Shown piece by piece: positions 51,606 through 63,914 of a stretch of 64,000 nucleotides of DNA. The DNA comes from Adineta vaga (taxonomy: Eukaryota > Rotifera), in NCBI GenBank assembly GCA_021613535.1, contig CP075493.1, positions 4,898,001 through 4,962,000 on the forward strand, written 5' to 3'. The notes below the pieces were generated by a model that worked only from the letters and a program-made list of their open reading frames with translations, searched no databases and was not told where the DNA came from. Made by a program: the position numbers and the translations under genes. Positions within the stretch are counted from its first letter, which is position 1. Every line of letters begins with the position of its first letter.

Positions 51606-53680
51606 CTAAGTAGAATCATGTTTTAATCTTGTTTGAATATTTATAATATTTGCATTGATTTGAATTAGATGTGCATGTTTCGTTTGTAGTAATCCTTGAT
51701 AGATATTTCTTGATTGTTCATAATGAAATAAGGATTGTATGAGCATATCTTGAGCTCGATAAATCAGAGCTAATCGTTCGAAAACACCGGCTATATATAT
51801 ATGTTGAGTTGAAATACATTTTTGATAAGTTTTTAAAGCTAAATTATAATTTTCAATTGCTTTATCATGATCTATTAATTGTTCATAAATATAAGCAATT
51901 TCATAATATAATTTGCCCAATTCTATCTCTTCAAAAGGAACCGTTTTTCGTGTCCAAAAGTGCAGAACTTTTTTATGATATTTAAGTGCAACGGTATATT
52001 TTCCATTTTTACGTTGTATTCGACCAATTTTATGATAACATTGAGCAAGATGAGTACGTTGATCTTGTCTAGCTGTTTTCCAAATATGACAAGCTTGTTT
52101 ATAAGATATTAATGCTTGTTTATTCTCATTTAATTTCTCATAAATTAAACCAAGAGAATAATAATTTGATGCTAAACGTATATCATTTGTTTTATAAAGA
52201 TGAATTTTAATTGCAAGTGATTGTTTTTGCCAATTTAAACTCGATTGAAAATCATTCTTTCTCAATGCTATTTCGCCAAGTTGTTCATAACAATCACATG
52301 TTTCTAATTGATTTTGCGGTGGCATTTGAAGATATCGTCGATAATAGATATCAGCTTCTTTGTAATATTTCATTTCAAATAAAATATTAGCAAATAAAAG
52401 AAGATTGATATGTTTTTGTTCATAGTGATTTTTTATACGAACAAATATGGCTTTTAGTTCAGATTCATCATGATGACATAAAGTCAGTTGAATAATTTGA
52501 ATATTATCTGAAGTTGTAAAAATATTTTGAATACGAAAGATACTATTCATGGAAAAGAGAACTTCATTTTCATCACCATATTCACTAAATTGACTTATAT
52601 TTGCAAATGGTTTCTTTGTATCAACGGCTGAATAGCATCGATTACGAATAAAACTTTTTCTAAATTCGTTTCTATGAATTCATCATCAATATCAATAAAA
52701 CGTAATGCTACGTCAAGATTCGCACTTGTCGATAGAAATGAATTAATAGAAATGATTTTTCCAATTGAATCTCTGTATAATTGTAATTCATCGGTAGACA
52801 TATATTGTCCACGGTAAACACGAATGGATGTTTTATATTGATGTCGAAATAATTGTTGATAAATATCAATTATCCAAAATCGAAAGAGATAAAGTAAATG
52901 AATGCTTTGTGTTCGAAATGCTTTATTTAATAATTTATAGGGAAATCCGTCACGTGTGTACCAGTATAAAGCTTTATTCGGCGAATAACCATCTTGAAAT
53001 TGATGTAATGTTCGTAATTCATCGGAATCATGACGATATTGATCTTGTAAAAATGAAAATAATTCGCTTCGATCAAGAGTATTTGATTCGAAATGAAGAA
53101 GAACATCGATTAATAAATGTGAATGAGTAAATGAACTTTTAAGAAGCGATGAAAGATCATTATTTCCTTCTGTAGTTTTTAATATATTAAATGCAATTGG
53201 TTCGCCTTTTTTTACTTGTGCATTATAATCTTTGACAACTTCATCAACAAGATCATCGTATTCAGTAAGAACTTTTTTTATCTACAAAATAAGCAATAGA
53301 ATAAGATTTGATCTATAAAATATATTTACTTTTGGATGTTCTTTTGCCCATAATTCATATAGTTCTCGATACACACAGAAGACATAAATAGAAGAAATTT
53401 GTGAATATAATTCAATTTTTGGTACTAGATTTTTTCCTAAACTTCCACTAACGATTAGAGTTGTTCGATCATATGGTGACATGTTTTGAAGATATTTTTC
53501 ACATTCATCCGATCTTTCAAATACTTTTATAAATTTAATATTTGCATGAAGTCTAGCAAGTGTTTCAGCATTGTCTTCTCCATTGACAGAAGGATCGAGC
53601 CATGTAACACTGAAGGTTTCAACATTACATTCATCTGTTTCCAGTAATGAAGTATTAATTAGAGAACAAATTGAATCCAT
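51606..53680 (-). CDS. Mono-ADP-ribosyltransferase with C-terminal TPR repeats; one frame break
   Basis: Two exons (53680-53330 and 53281-51606). The N-terminal part has a regulatory-looking domain (MDSICSLINTSLLETDECNV). An ART fold follows with the R-S-E triad: Arg in SIRVYRGQYMS, Ser in INSFLSTSAN, and an E-x-E in GDENEVLFSM. Tetratricopeptide repeats follow (for example YYSLGLIYEKLNENKQALIS, YHKIGRIQRKNGKYTVALKY and YEIAYIYEQLIDHDKAIENY), ending RLKHDST. At about 52630, between the Ser and Glu motifs, the frame shifts by one nucleotide, so the two halves are not joined in one frame. It may be a pseudogene or a sequence error. ART-TPR families are common in bdelloid genomes. The target protein is unknown. 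Confidence 0.82.
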
Positions 53681-54768
53681 CTGGTTCTCACAAAATAGTC
53701 AACTTCATCGTATTTTCTTTAATAGACTCGTATATTCACTAGCATTCACCTGCTCATTCACCCGTAACAGCTTGGAAAATACCAACTTGAATCAAACAAC
53801 GATTAACGAATAAACAACCAATGTCGTACAATTTTGTTGGTATATTCCCGAAACGTAATGAAATTACAGTAGTATATTTCAACATAGTTAATTACATCCT
53901 TAGAAATCACGATTATACTAATTTGAAGAATAGCATACATATATGTACATAGTATGCCATAGTTTAAGATTTCGCGTTTTCTTTCTGTATAAAATGTAGG
54001 TGACTATTGATGATTTTTATATAAATATTTCGTTCATCAATTGAACAAATGAATTGATTACAATAACAACATTTCATTTCTCTTCATACCATTATCGACA
54101 GTTATCAACTATTCGTTGAAGTATATACAGTTTTTTACTAACTACAGGGCACTATCGCATGCCTAAGGTTGTATATGCAGATGCATATGCACCCGTTGTG
54201 TCGTTTCTTTTGATCTTTTTATTCTTTGACTTGTTTATTTTTGCCTATTGTTGTTCATTAGCTATTGTACATGGTGCATCGATCAGTAGTATATATCCAT
54301 CAATATCCATACATAAACAAAGGACTAATGTGTGCGCTTAGAAAATAGCACATCTTTAACCATTTGTCCTTTACCCGGCAGACAAGAATGCGCGCACATA
54401 TATATATATAAATATGTATAAAGGAGTGGAACCTGTCGTTTTAATTATCAACAACTGATTGATAATTGTGTAAAAGATTTCTCTTTTTTTTCTTTCTCTC
54501 TTTTCGGAATCATAGTAATCGAATATTGGGCTTTTTTCGTATAAACAATCGAAAGCTTTAAGGCATTTTCAAACATCCGTTCATTCTTAACGCTTGATGT
54601 CTTTCGAACAAACAAATCTTCAAACATATGTAGCAAATATCTTATGGTTTCAACAGATATTATTGTTTAAAACAGAAAAAGAAGAAACACGCACGAATAC
54701 AAAAAAAGAGAGAGAAAAAGAGACGATTTGGAATGTATATGTTTTAAATAATATAAAGAAGACAATAT
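53681..54768. other. Intergenic, no gene seen
   Basis: AT-rich DNA upstream of the ART gene and downstream of TFAP2. A short TA run lies at about 54400. A plus ORF at 54159-54341 has no coding character. Confidence 0.5.
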
Positions 54769-56464
54769 CTATCGAGTTTTGTCATTTAAATGTTCAAGAT
54801 CTTTCTTATTGTCCATGGAATTGGTCATAGGCTTGTCACATACTTTACTCATTTCAGTTAGATAATTCTGTAAAGCAGACATTGCTCCAATAATCGCTGG
54901 TGTACCAAAACCATGAGTAACATGAGAAAAATGTGTTAAATGTCGTTGACTTGAAACATCAAGAATAGGTGCTAAACGACTATTGGTTCCCAATGGTGAA
55001 CGATCTTGAGATAATAAATCAGTAAATTCTTTCACTAATTGTCTAAAATGAACAAACTTAGATTCTTCATTTAGTTTTTGTTAGTTTTACTTTGCAGCGA
55101 GAATATTTTGTTTACGTTTGCCTATTCCAGTTGGTTCTTGTAAAGGATGAGTATTATGATATTGACGAGTTTGATATTCTGCACATGAACGTGCTGGAAA
55201 CTCTTGATCACATACATAATGAAAATCACGTGCTAAATGTGCGGCTTCACCTTCAACAAGTGATGTTAATAAAGTAACTGTTGCTGCTTTGCGTCGACCA
55301 GCTGGTAAATTTACACCGATTTTTTCTAATTTTTCTCGTAAAATTCTTCCGCCGTTCTTTGATTTGGCACTGAAAAAAGATTTGTTTTGTTTTGTAATAA
55401 ATTTTTATGAAAAAAATGATGAATATGAATCTACCGTCGTAAAATACCACCAAGTAAAGAAGCATTGAGACATTCTGGTGGTGAAAGACGTCGTTGAACT
55501 TCAGCAACACTGACTTTATATTTAGAATTCGAACTCAATAAAGATAAACGTCCAGGAACACTACAAAAAACATCTGTTGGAGCAATTTGACCATTTCCAG
55601 CACCCATATTCAATTGAATACCTTCTTTTGTATCACCACGACGTAAATCTAACGAATAAATTCATTTAGAAATACTCTCTTTTATTCCATTTCTTACCTC
55701 GATGAAATGATGCTCGATAATGTTCAGATAATGCTGGTGGAACATTATCGTCCAAACCAGGAACCTAATCAAATCAAATGTAACTATACATATAATGATA
55801 AAGATAATAAAGAATAGAATTTACTCGAAAAGCTGCTGTACTAGCAGGATCACTAACTAGAAGACCACTTCGATAGAGTTGTAAGGATTCAGGATCGAGT
55901 ACCATTGCATGTCGACTATAATATGAAGCAGCATATTCTGCATAGGCACCATATGGATGAGTTAATGGTGTTGTTGTCTCATCAATATTTACACCTGATG
56001 GTCGAACTAATGAATTATAAGATTGAGATGTTTGATTATGTGTATATGGTGGTGATGATGAAGATGATGTATAATCAAGATTATGTGAATGATTCGATTG
56101 AATTTGATCAAACGGATGTTGATGTGATACACCTGGAAATGGTGGTGGAAAATAAGGAGGTTGGAAATCAACAGCACCTGAATTTGATGATGATGATGGA
56201 ATTGGTATTGATGATGTTTGACTAGTTGATCGATCCGAATTATTTGGTATATTCGAATTATTGATAAAATGATTTGATCGATCCTAGATTAACAAAACTT
56301 AAATCTTGTCTGATCTAATCTATATGTATTATGAATAAAAATCTTTATTCCTCTCTCACGCATTCGCATCTCTATATGTATTACATATAGAAGACGGCAA
56401 GTCAATTTACCTGCCAGGAATTTTCGGCAAGATGATGATGATGATGAAGGTGATGAAATGACAT
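54769..56464 (-). CDS. TFAP2: Transcription factor AP-2 (6 exons)
   Basis: Sequence-specific activator acting in ectoderm and neural patterning in animals. Exons: 56464-56411, 56283-55825, 55764-55698, 55648-55435, 55369-55091, 55042-54769. The N-terminus is [18 protein letters not shown], then the transactivation motif [13 protein letters not shown]. The DNA-binding and helix-span-helix region is highly conserved: [75 protein letters not shown] and [25 protein letters not shown] has one extra residue relative to the usual LGNSR. The C-terminal tail is short and charged. It is a single AP-2 type with no clear match to a vertebrate paralogue. Confidence 0.96.
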
Positions 56465-56943
56465 GAGACGAGCGCTTGCGGATGTATTCGTACAATGTTT
56501 AATGGTATGCACACACACACATGCACACAGACACGTAAACCGAGAAAATGTTGCTAGTAGGAAAAAATTGCTAATGGGCTTTCGACGTATGTATGGATGG
56601 AAACGTATGGCCGTACCAGTTCGGATGTTTCTCTATTCGTCGTTCTTGCTGATTCTGTTGCCTGCAAGATAGAAAAAAAGAAAGAAAGTCGGCTCTTTTT
56701 TCCTCTTTCTCTCTCTCTCTCTTTCATCGTCTTTTTGTCAATTATTCCTATTGGTTGATCTTAAAACTCGTAAAGGGATTGGTTATGTCAATAAAAATAT
56801 TAATCTTTATGTTGCCGAGAGAGATGAGGACGCAAGAAAAAAGAAATTCACATTGTTAAAAGATGAATGAAGTTTATTTTATATAAAAAAAAAAGAAAAG
56901 ATTTGTTTTACTTCTATATTTAATATGTAACTAGAAATCAATG
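56465..56943. promoter_or_regulatory. Upstream region of TFAP2
   Basis: Short region with a CA-rich tract (56509-56535) and a CT-rich tract (56698-56725). It must hold the TFAP2 promoter; specific sites are not assigned. Confidence 0.4.
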
Positions 56944-57220
56944 TTAAACAGCTTGAGGTTGAATGATATCAAGATAGACTAGTTGATCGTATGGCTGATG
57001 ATGCTTTAGGTCTGCGAGAGATATTATCATTAACAATCTTCGAAATTAAAATATGTTACATCAAGAATAGAAAAATGCTCGATGTTTATGGACGAATGAG
57101 TTCTACTACTTAAACTAATAGGATGTTGATTCAAGTATTTAGCTTACTTGATCCGGCGGCAGTGCCTAGGTTTTCTTTTTCTTTGACATTGAAAGGCATT
57201 TGTTCGTTTCGTCTACTCAT
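56944..57220 (-). CDS. Unknown 46-aa protein from two exons
   Basis: Exon 1 (57220-57148) reads MSRRNEQMPFNVKEKENLGT, then AAGS, and ends at a GTAAGC donor in phase 1. Exon 2 (57011-56944) follows a TCGCAG acceptor and reads LKHHQPYDQLVYLDIIQPQA, then V and stop. The phases match and the summed length is 141 nt. The candidate is too short for simple ORF finding. It may be the 3' end of a larger gene using the open frame at 57217-57504. No family recognised. Confidence 0.45.
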
Positions 57221-57625
57221 TTTCTACTTGATTTGTCAACATCGAAAAAAGAGAAAAAGCATTCTACTTTTATCGTTGAAAAATGGTTAAGTAAGCATAA
57301 AAGAAATTGAAAAATATTCTCACAATCAAAAACGAAGAATAGATCATCGTGCTCATGTTCTGTTTCTTTCTTCTCGATCTCATTATCATTATGACTGTTA
57401 GCTATAATTTTATTAACGGAACATGACATCCGTCTTGTTAACCATATCGAAGAAAGAATCAAAGGTTTAACGTCAAAAAGTAATATTGCTTCAGGCTTCA
57501 TCATTTAACCGGCTGGAATATTTCACATAGAAGAAGACGTAGTATATGCTTTGTATTTATCTAAGTGAAAGGCAAAGTGATGATCATGATAATGTTATTA
57601 CAATCATATGATTTTCTTGAACAAT

Positions 57626-58027
57626 TTATCGTGAAACAATTTCATTTGTATTAGAAATTTCATTACAATTATCCAATGGAATACTATCTAGTAATTTATC
57701 AAGTCTATACTTCTCATTTGTATTCATTTTTGCTTCTTTATACTTTTTTAAATATATACAATACAATTGTTCAGATGGCATCTTTGAATAGATTGTACTA
57801 AATTGATTCATTTTATCTTTCACTGCTTTACAGACAGTATTGAATATTGCCGAATGATTGGTTAATGTTTGAGTACTCAGATTATCGTAGATAACTTGTA
57901 ATTCAGCTAAGATTATACATTGTTCTGGTGTTAAAGCATCGCATAACATTGGAATGACTTGATATTTATCGACTTTTTTTTGTAAGATTTGAATTGTTTT
58001 TTGTTGAAAATCGGTTAATTTATCCAT
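57626..58027 (-). CDS. Unknown 133-aa helical protein
   Basis: Single-exon ORF starting MDKLTDFQQKTIQILQKKVD. It is predicted to be mainly helical, with no signal peptide or TM. It has DALTPEQCIILAELQVIYDN near residue 30 and a Lys/Asn-rich end (NEKYRLDKLLDSIPLDN). The LTPEQ phrase recalls the Spy-like genes at 2145 and 5292, but no wider similarity is visible. The frame is intact and composition unlike random DNA, so it is likely real. Function unknown. Confidence 0.6.
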   Translation of the reverse strand: MDKLTDFQQKTIQILQKKVDKYQVIPMLCDALTPEQCIILAELQVIYDNLSTQTLTNHSAIFNTVCKAVKDKMNQFSTIYSKMPSEQLYCIYLKKYKEAKMNTNEKYRLDKLLDSIPLDNCNEISNTNEIVSR

Positions 58028-58200
58028 TTAGAAATTCGTTGATACAGAGAAGAAAAATAAAATAAAATGATTATTTCATTTCATATGAACTTAGTTACCA
58101 AAATATATATGAAGGAAAACTTCATTCATATTTATTCCTGATCATGCAAAACAAGACATAGAAGATTTTATTGTTGTTGATAAATAATTGAAAATTATCC

Positions 58201-58811
58201 TTAATTTCCACAACCTACATTTTTTGCAAAATGATTTTCATAATTTCCGCGTGGAAAATAGTTAACTACGACAACTAAACCATGATTATTCGGTATTTCA
58301 CTAATACCTACACCGATCGTTTTCGTATTTTTCCAACAAACTTGTGTAAAATGTAAAGCTTGTTCAGGATTTGTAACAGTATAATTGGATCTTTCACTAT
58401 ACCAAGCAACAACTGGTGTTGTGCCTAAAATAAATTCTATCTATATATTACTTTTCAATTATCAATAATTCTACCATTATCTTTGATCAAATCAAATGGT
58501 ATTTTCAGATAACTGTTTTCACCATATTCAATTGAATTACTATGCAAAAGACGTCCAAGACCAGCAAGATTATTACTCCATTTTTGAGCAATTTGCTCTA
58601 AGGTTGTATTACGTTGTAATGGAAGTGCACATTGTTCTTTTCGAAAAACATTATGTTGATTTAGGACTTCCTGACGAAATTGTTCATCATTACGTGCTAA
58701 AGAATCTTTTACAAAAAAATATTTATCAATAAAACAAAATTAATTCAATCGAAATTGATTACTATGAGCATATATTGATAAACAAATGAAAACTAGAATG
58801 TACGATGGCAT
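58201..58811 (-). CDS. CAP/SCP superfamily secreted protein (GAPR-1/GLIPR2-like)
   Basis: Three exons: 58811-58763, 58705-58475, 58424-58201. The signal peptide is MPSYILVFICLSIYAHS. The CAP domain follows with the four acidic/His positions in place: HSNSIEYGENSY (His and Glu), VAWYSE (Glu) and HFTQVCWKNTKTIGVG (His; CAP signature 1). It ends with VVVVNYFPRGNYENHFAKNV, close to the GAPR-1 tail. Two Cys occur in the mature region (ALPLQR is preceded by KEQCA, and GCGN is terminal). CAP proteins bind lipids or sterols and act outside the cell or at membranes. The exact role here is unknown. Confidence 0.88.
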
Positions 58812-59189
58812 TGAAAATCGATGAATTGAATGATAGAACTAGTGAATAGATAGTCGTAACTTTCTGTTTTCGATTTGTGTAGATGAAATTGATTTCATTG
58901 TTAACTATTTCATGACAGATATTCTATTTCGTGTTAATTGAAATCAGATAAAAACGTATGTGCTATGTTGTTTTTTTTCTCGATATTTTATTCGAGAAAT
59001 GAAAAATGATTTCGATCATTTATATTCAAAAACAAGACCAATAATAAAATGATATGTAAATATTGCGAATTGAAAACTACCACAAAACAAATTTAAGGAA
59101 AAAAACAGATAGTATCTAAATGTAGATGCAACAAAAGGTTATATACATCATATATCTGGATAGAGAGGTAAATTTAAATGCAGTGAAAT
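58812..59189. other. Intergenic, no gene seen
   Basis: AT-rich spacer between the CAP gene start and the protein 4.1 stop codon. Confidence 0.45.
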
Positions 59190-62074
59190 CTAACTTGTAG
59201 CCATAACAATTTTTTTCGTTTGTTTATTTGGATCCAGATCGGTTGCAAGACGAATAGCAGCAAGAAGAGCCTAAATAAGAAGAAAATAAAGGATTGAAGT
59301 TTAAAATGATGGATTTTATTTACATCTTCAGGATCCATAGTTGGTGATGTTTCTCGCGGTGCTGGTGGTCGTGCAGGTGGTTCTGGCTAGAAGAGAAAAA
59401 GAAAGGAATGTTCTTATGAAATAATTAAGTGTATCATTTACCGGAAGATTAGCATAAGTAGCTGGAAGTGGTGGTGGTCGTTTTGGTTTGACCTCCTAGA
59501 AATGAATATAGATATTTGAGATGAAAGAAAACTCTACTGCATGATGGGAAAAGTGTTATAGTTCTTCTGTGACTTCTTTAGTGATTATTAAACAAAACAT
59601 TTTTCTTGGAAGTTACTTACAGGTGTTCTTGCTGGTTGCGGTGTTCGCGGTGGAGTTACCTTAGATAGCAAATCGATGGTGTCAAAATATACAATAGAAA
59701 ATCTCTTACTAGTTTTTTCTTCACATGTGCATATTCCGGTGTTTGTATCGTTTCTTCTTCTTCTTCGTCTTCGTCTTTCTAGAAATAAATTTATTATTAG
59801 AAACTCTACAAATCTTAATTATTCTATCAAAAACAGCAAATCCATGCATTCCGTGTTTTATTTTTACTAGCATTCATCGTTTACCTTATAAAACTAAGTC
59901 TAGAGAAAATCGATAGATTTCTTTTTATTTTTGAAAGAAAAACAGAGAGAAACTAATCGTAAATACCTCAGGAATTGTTATTTGATGTGTTTGAAAAAAT
60001 GGTTCGATACTTTGCGGACGTGCAAATGGTCGATTAGTTTCATCAGTTGCTAAAAATAAAACAACAAGTTGAACTATATGAACAAGTTAGTGAAGAAAGA
60101 AATGTCTTATAGATGAATATTTAACCATCATCTGAATTTGAATGAATCGAAAAAAAAGAGTTAATTAAACTTACAAATATTAAGACTTTTCGACATCCGT
60201 TTACTCAATGATCGTTCGAAATCAGGATTCGGGCGATCAAGTAATAATTGTCTTGTTTGATGATATGTATATGTTCCTGTATAACGAAATGTTGAATTGA
60301 ATCGTGGTAGCATAGGTGTTTGCGTAGTTCTTCTGGTCGACGAAGTCTTTGAAATAAAACGAAAAATCAATTCACTGTTACATTATTCTCATCTATTTTT
60401 CAATTAAAACTTGAATTTAGACCCAATCTTACCGAAAAAAAGCATGATGTTCAACAGCAATTTTCCATAGAGTTTTCGCTGCACGATAAGTTGGTAATTT
60501 GAAACCAATTGTACTTTCATATCGATCAAACTAAATGAATGATTTTTCGTTTTTGAATCGTTAATATCTTCAGAAAAACTTCAACATACATCACTTGGTC
60601 GAAGTTTAATAAAGAAATATTTTCGTTTATAAGATATTTTCAATATTTTTGGCCAAGCAAAACGATTTATCCGTAATTTATCACGATAAATCAATATCCC
60701 ATTCGCTGAAACACCAATATTAATATCAACATTTTCCGAATCCTAAAATAAATTCAATTCATCAGTGATATTTCGTTTCTATTTCTATCAAATGAAACAA
60801 AGCAACACACTTGTGCAGGATGAAGATCAACACCATACATTGCTAGTTTTTTTGCATTCTCAAGAAAATGTAAATCAGCAGCATTTGGTGGTTGACCCTT
60901 ATGTCGTATATGTTGTTCATGAATACGTTTTAGTAATTCATCATCTTGCACAGGTGCAAATTGAAGTTCTTTAAGATAATCATATGTTATTCCATGATCC
61001 ATTTCAATATAATCTCCCAATTCAGCTTGAGCTGTATATGAACCCAATAAAGCATAGGTTACAAATGAACATGGTAATCTAAATAGAAATCAAAATAATA
61101 ATATAGATTCATCGAAATTTTCACTTTACTCACTTTCCGGAAAGTATATCATGTCGTAGTTGAAGACATAATTGATACCTATTTTAAAAGAATATAGTAT
61201 GTTCCATCATAACTGTATTTTCTCATTTAGACTTCGATTGAATGAAGACCAATGATGATTAGCATAAGTAGATATTACCTTGTTATATCTTCTTGAAGTA
61301 GAATTGGTTCGGGTGGATAGAATTTAACTTGTAAATAGAAAATTGGTTGAACACCTAAAATAATCTTCAAAGTTTATTTCATTTTGTTTTTTCTTGATAA
61401 ATATTTTTACCTTTCAATTGACTTTTAACACGTTTATCATTATCAAGCCAACTCTAAATATCCAAATATGCATAATATATTCATGGTTTGAAACGTTCTA
61501 GAAACAAACTTTATTTTTTTCAATATCGATAAAAGTTAAACCAAAATAATCTTTTTCTTCTAAACGCATGTTATCACATACACGAGTGAATAACATTTTA
61601 CCTGTATCATCTTTCTATTAAAAAAAAGAAAAGTTTTCTAATGAAAAAGAATTAACCAAACACGAACGTTTAAATCAACATATTCTTCGGCATCATCTAA
61701 CATTATAATTCGTGCTTTGGATTTATTGACAGGTTGCATATTGATAATTCGTTTATTCGTAGAAATTATTTGATCATTTTTCGTCGATTTCTTACTCTAA
61801 AATTGAAAAGAATGAATTATTACATTTTTTTGTCACTTTGTCACAACAACTTTTCTTTTGCGTTCATGTTCTATAATAGGCTGTGGATTGTATTGATGAT
61901 GATCATCATCATATTGTATTGAACCACTTAATCGATCCGTATCGAAATGATTTGCATCTGTCATTGATCCAACTTGTAACTAAACAGAAGGAATTGATTA
62001 GACAAAAAGAGAACGCAAAAATCGATTCTTACATTTGGAATCCCTTGACTGATAGATTGAACAAATTCAGTCAT
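59190..62074 (-). CDS. EPB41: Protein 4.1 (FERM domain, FA region)
   Basis: Membrane-skeleton adaptor that links transmembrane proteins to spectrin-actin. It begins [14 protein letters not shown] (ATG 62074), followed by a short acidic/His linker and [15 protein letters not shown], the start of FERM F1. It continues with [28 protein letters not shown], and F2 [15 protein letters not shown] with [21 protein letters not shown]3 includes [29 protein letters not shown] and [19 protein letters not shown]. The FA block is [20 protein letters not shown] and [15 protein letters not shown] Pro-rich tail ([20 protein letters not shown]) ends at ATS. No spectrin-actin-binding domain was identified. About sixteen exons, some small; not all splice sites were resolved. 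Confidence 0.93.
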
Positions 62075-62678
62075 GTTGATATCTCAATGAACTTTAGAGT
62101 GATCGATTCAATTGAATTAATCCATCGGTCAAAAAGAAGTTTACCAATCAATTTTCATTTCGAAATTTTCTTTCATTAAATAAACAACTATATTCAATTT
62201 GATTTTGAAGGAAAAATATCATTTGATTATAAGAATAGTTTGTCAGATGAACTTTGAGTACTGAATAGATGTCGCTAGTTACTACGTTATTTTCTGCTCG
62301 ATAAAATTTGCCTGATAGATAGAAAAGTGATTACTAAACTTCATAGAATATTTATAGAAAAACAAGAAATCGATTGAATATGCAATTAAATAATAATTCT
62401 TACGCTTGATTACAAATTCATCTCTGATAAGCTATAAAACATAATGACTACACCTGCGTATTAATCATTAAAACTTACGATTTCTCGCATCACAATCTTT
62501 GTCTTTTTCATTTTGAACATATGACAGAAGAAATAGCGTTCTTATTTTCTTCTCAACTATCTGTCTATCTTACATAGAAGTGTGTTGCTATAAAAGACAG
62601 AGTGATAGACAATTCCTAACTAAATATATTCTCATCGATATCTATACATTTAGATCCGAAAGCTCAACTTTTTACACA
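62075..62678. other. Divergent intergenic region
   Basis: About 600 bp between the starts of protein 4.1 (minus) and the peptide precursor (plus). It should contain both promoters. No motif is claimed. Confidence 0.45.
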
Positions 62679-63053
62679 ATGTTTATCTATCTCCTTATCT
62701 CAGTATTGTTTCTACCATTATTTAATGCTGAACATCCTCAGATGAAATTAGACAACAATGATGATTTACTCATACATCGTTCAGGCGCTGCCAACTATTT
62801 ATGTAAGTCTTTTTATACTAGCAAATCTTTTCTTATTTTCTAATCATTTTCTATTGAAGTTGGTTTACCAATGAGACGATATCAAAATCATTTGGCAAAT
62901 CCAATGATGGATCGGTCATTATCTCTAATGTCATCCGATAATGATGATCAACAACAACAACAACAACAACGTGGTAAACGGATCTATTGGGAAAATCTTG
63001 CTTTTCAACCAGCTGATTATAATAAAGCCAAAAATCCTAAAAGATCGAAATAA
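62679..63053 (+). CDS. Secreted peptide precursor with dibasic sites (neuropeptide-like)
   Basis: Two exons (62679-62802 and 62860-63053). The signal peptide is MFIYLLISVLFLPLFNA. The rest is short and polar, with paired basic sites typical of prohormone cleavage: FGLPM followed by RR, and QQQQQQRGKR followed by IYWENLAFQPADYNKAKNP and KR-SK. GKR would give an amidated end on the preceding peptide. A poly-Gln run precedes it. Total length is about 105 aa. No known neuropeptide family matches with confidence, so this is a candidate by architecture only. It could also be a generic secreted protein. Confidence 0.6.
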
Positions 63054-63452
63054 ATTGACCGACCTTGTTTTTCTTTTCTTTTGATGTTATCAAGGCATTC
63101 AAAAGAATGATTGGAAAAATTATATCTTTTTTTTTCTTCAAATATATACATGAATATTTTAATAAAGACGTGAGTTCTGCATAACGAAAGATGACATCTT
63201 CTTCTTTTATTTTTTTATCATTCTCTAAGAAAGATTTTGAAGGATAAGATAGAAATATCTGTAATAAAACATTACATATGGTATAGCTATAAAAGAAAAA
63301 ATATTGACGTTTATTTATCTTAATTTAAAATGTAGTTCTGAGTTCTTCACTTATTTATTCTCATAAAACCGGCTCTATTGCAATAATAAAACGATATTAT
63401 ATATACACACACGCGCGCAAAGAAAAGAAAAATAAGATGAAGCACCATGTAA
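63054..63452. other. Intergenic, 3' ends of two convergent genes
   Basis: AT-rich spacer between convergent genes, with AATAAA-like sites (about 63160) and a short CA/CG run near 63405-63417. Confidence 0.45.
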
Positions 63453-63914
63453 TTAACTAGCTGATGTTGTTGACGATTGTGAAGATGATATTGCCGGGAA
63501 AAGGGAAGGTGTAGATTGACGAAGACGATGATTTGGTGAAATAAATGAACTCGGAGAAAGACCAATAGATGATGATAATGGAGACATAAGACATTCATCT
63601 TCACTTTCTTCATAATCGATACGATGATTATCTGTTGATGTCGATTGTTTACGATGGATCGTCTGCAACAAACGAAGACGCATCACCTAGAAAAAGAACA
63701 AAAGCAAATAAGTTCATATTTTGTTAGAAAATTATGCATGTTAATATCGATTAGGTTGATGTCGATCAGCATGAGAGCAAATCTCACTCGTATCAGCTAA
63801 AATCAGATCATTTTCATCAATAATATCACTCTTTGCCCATGATATAGTTGCTGATAATAGAGTCGGGCGTCTCAAAGGTAATGAAGTACTACGTGTAAGA
63901 CATGCACGTCTTAC
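63453..63914 (-). CDS. 3' part of an unknown gene, running off the right edge
   Basis: Two exon-like blocks. One starts at 63914 after a CCTAG acceptor (VRRACLTRSTSLPLRRPTLL, ATISWAKSDIIDENDLILAD). The other begins near 63686 after a TTCTAG acceptor (VMRLRLLQTIHRKQSTSTDN, YEESEDECLMSPL) and ends at 63453 with a Ser-rich tail. The junction between them is unresolved: one frame of the first block stops at about 63747. The product looks like the Ser-rich C-terminus of a cytoplasmic regulatory protein, but no family is recognised. The 5' part lies outside the window. Confidence 0.5.

Noticed and set aside
54159-54341. 60-aa hydrophobic plus ORF
   Set aside because: No splice or sequence support; its hydrophobicity reflects T-rich DNA.
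57217-57504. 95-aa minus ORF as a separate gene
   Set aside because: Its end overlaps exon 1 of the 46-aa candidate in another frame, and its second half is Phe-rich intron-like sequence. The first half could be an upstream exon, but the join could not be resolved.
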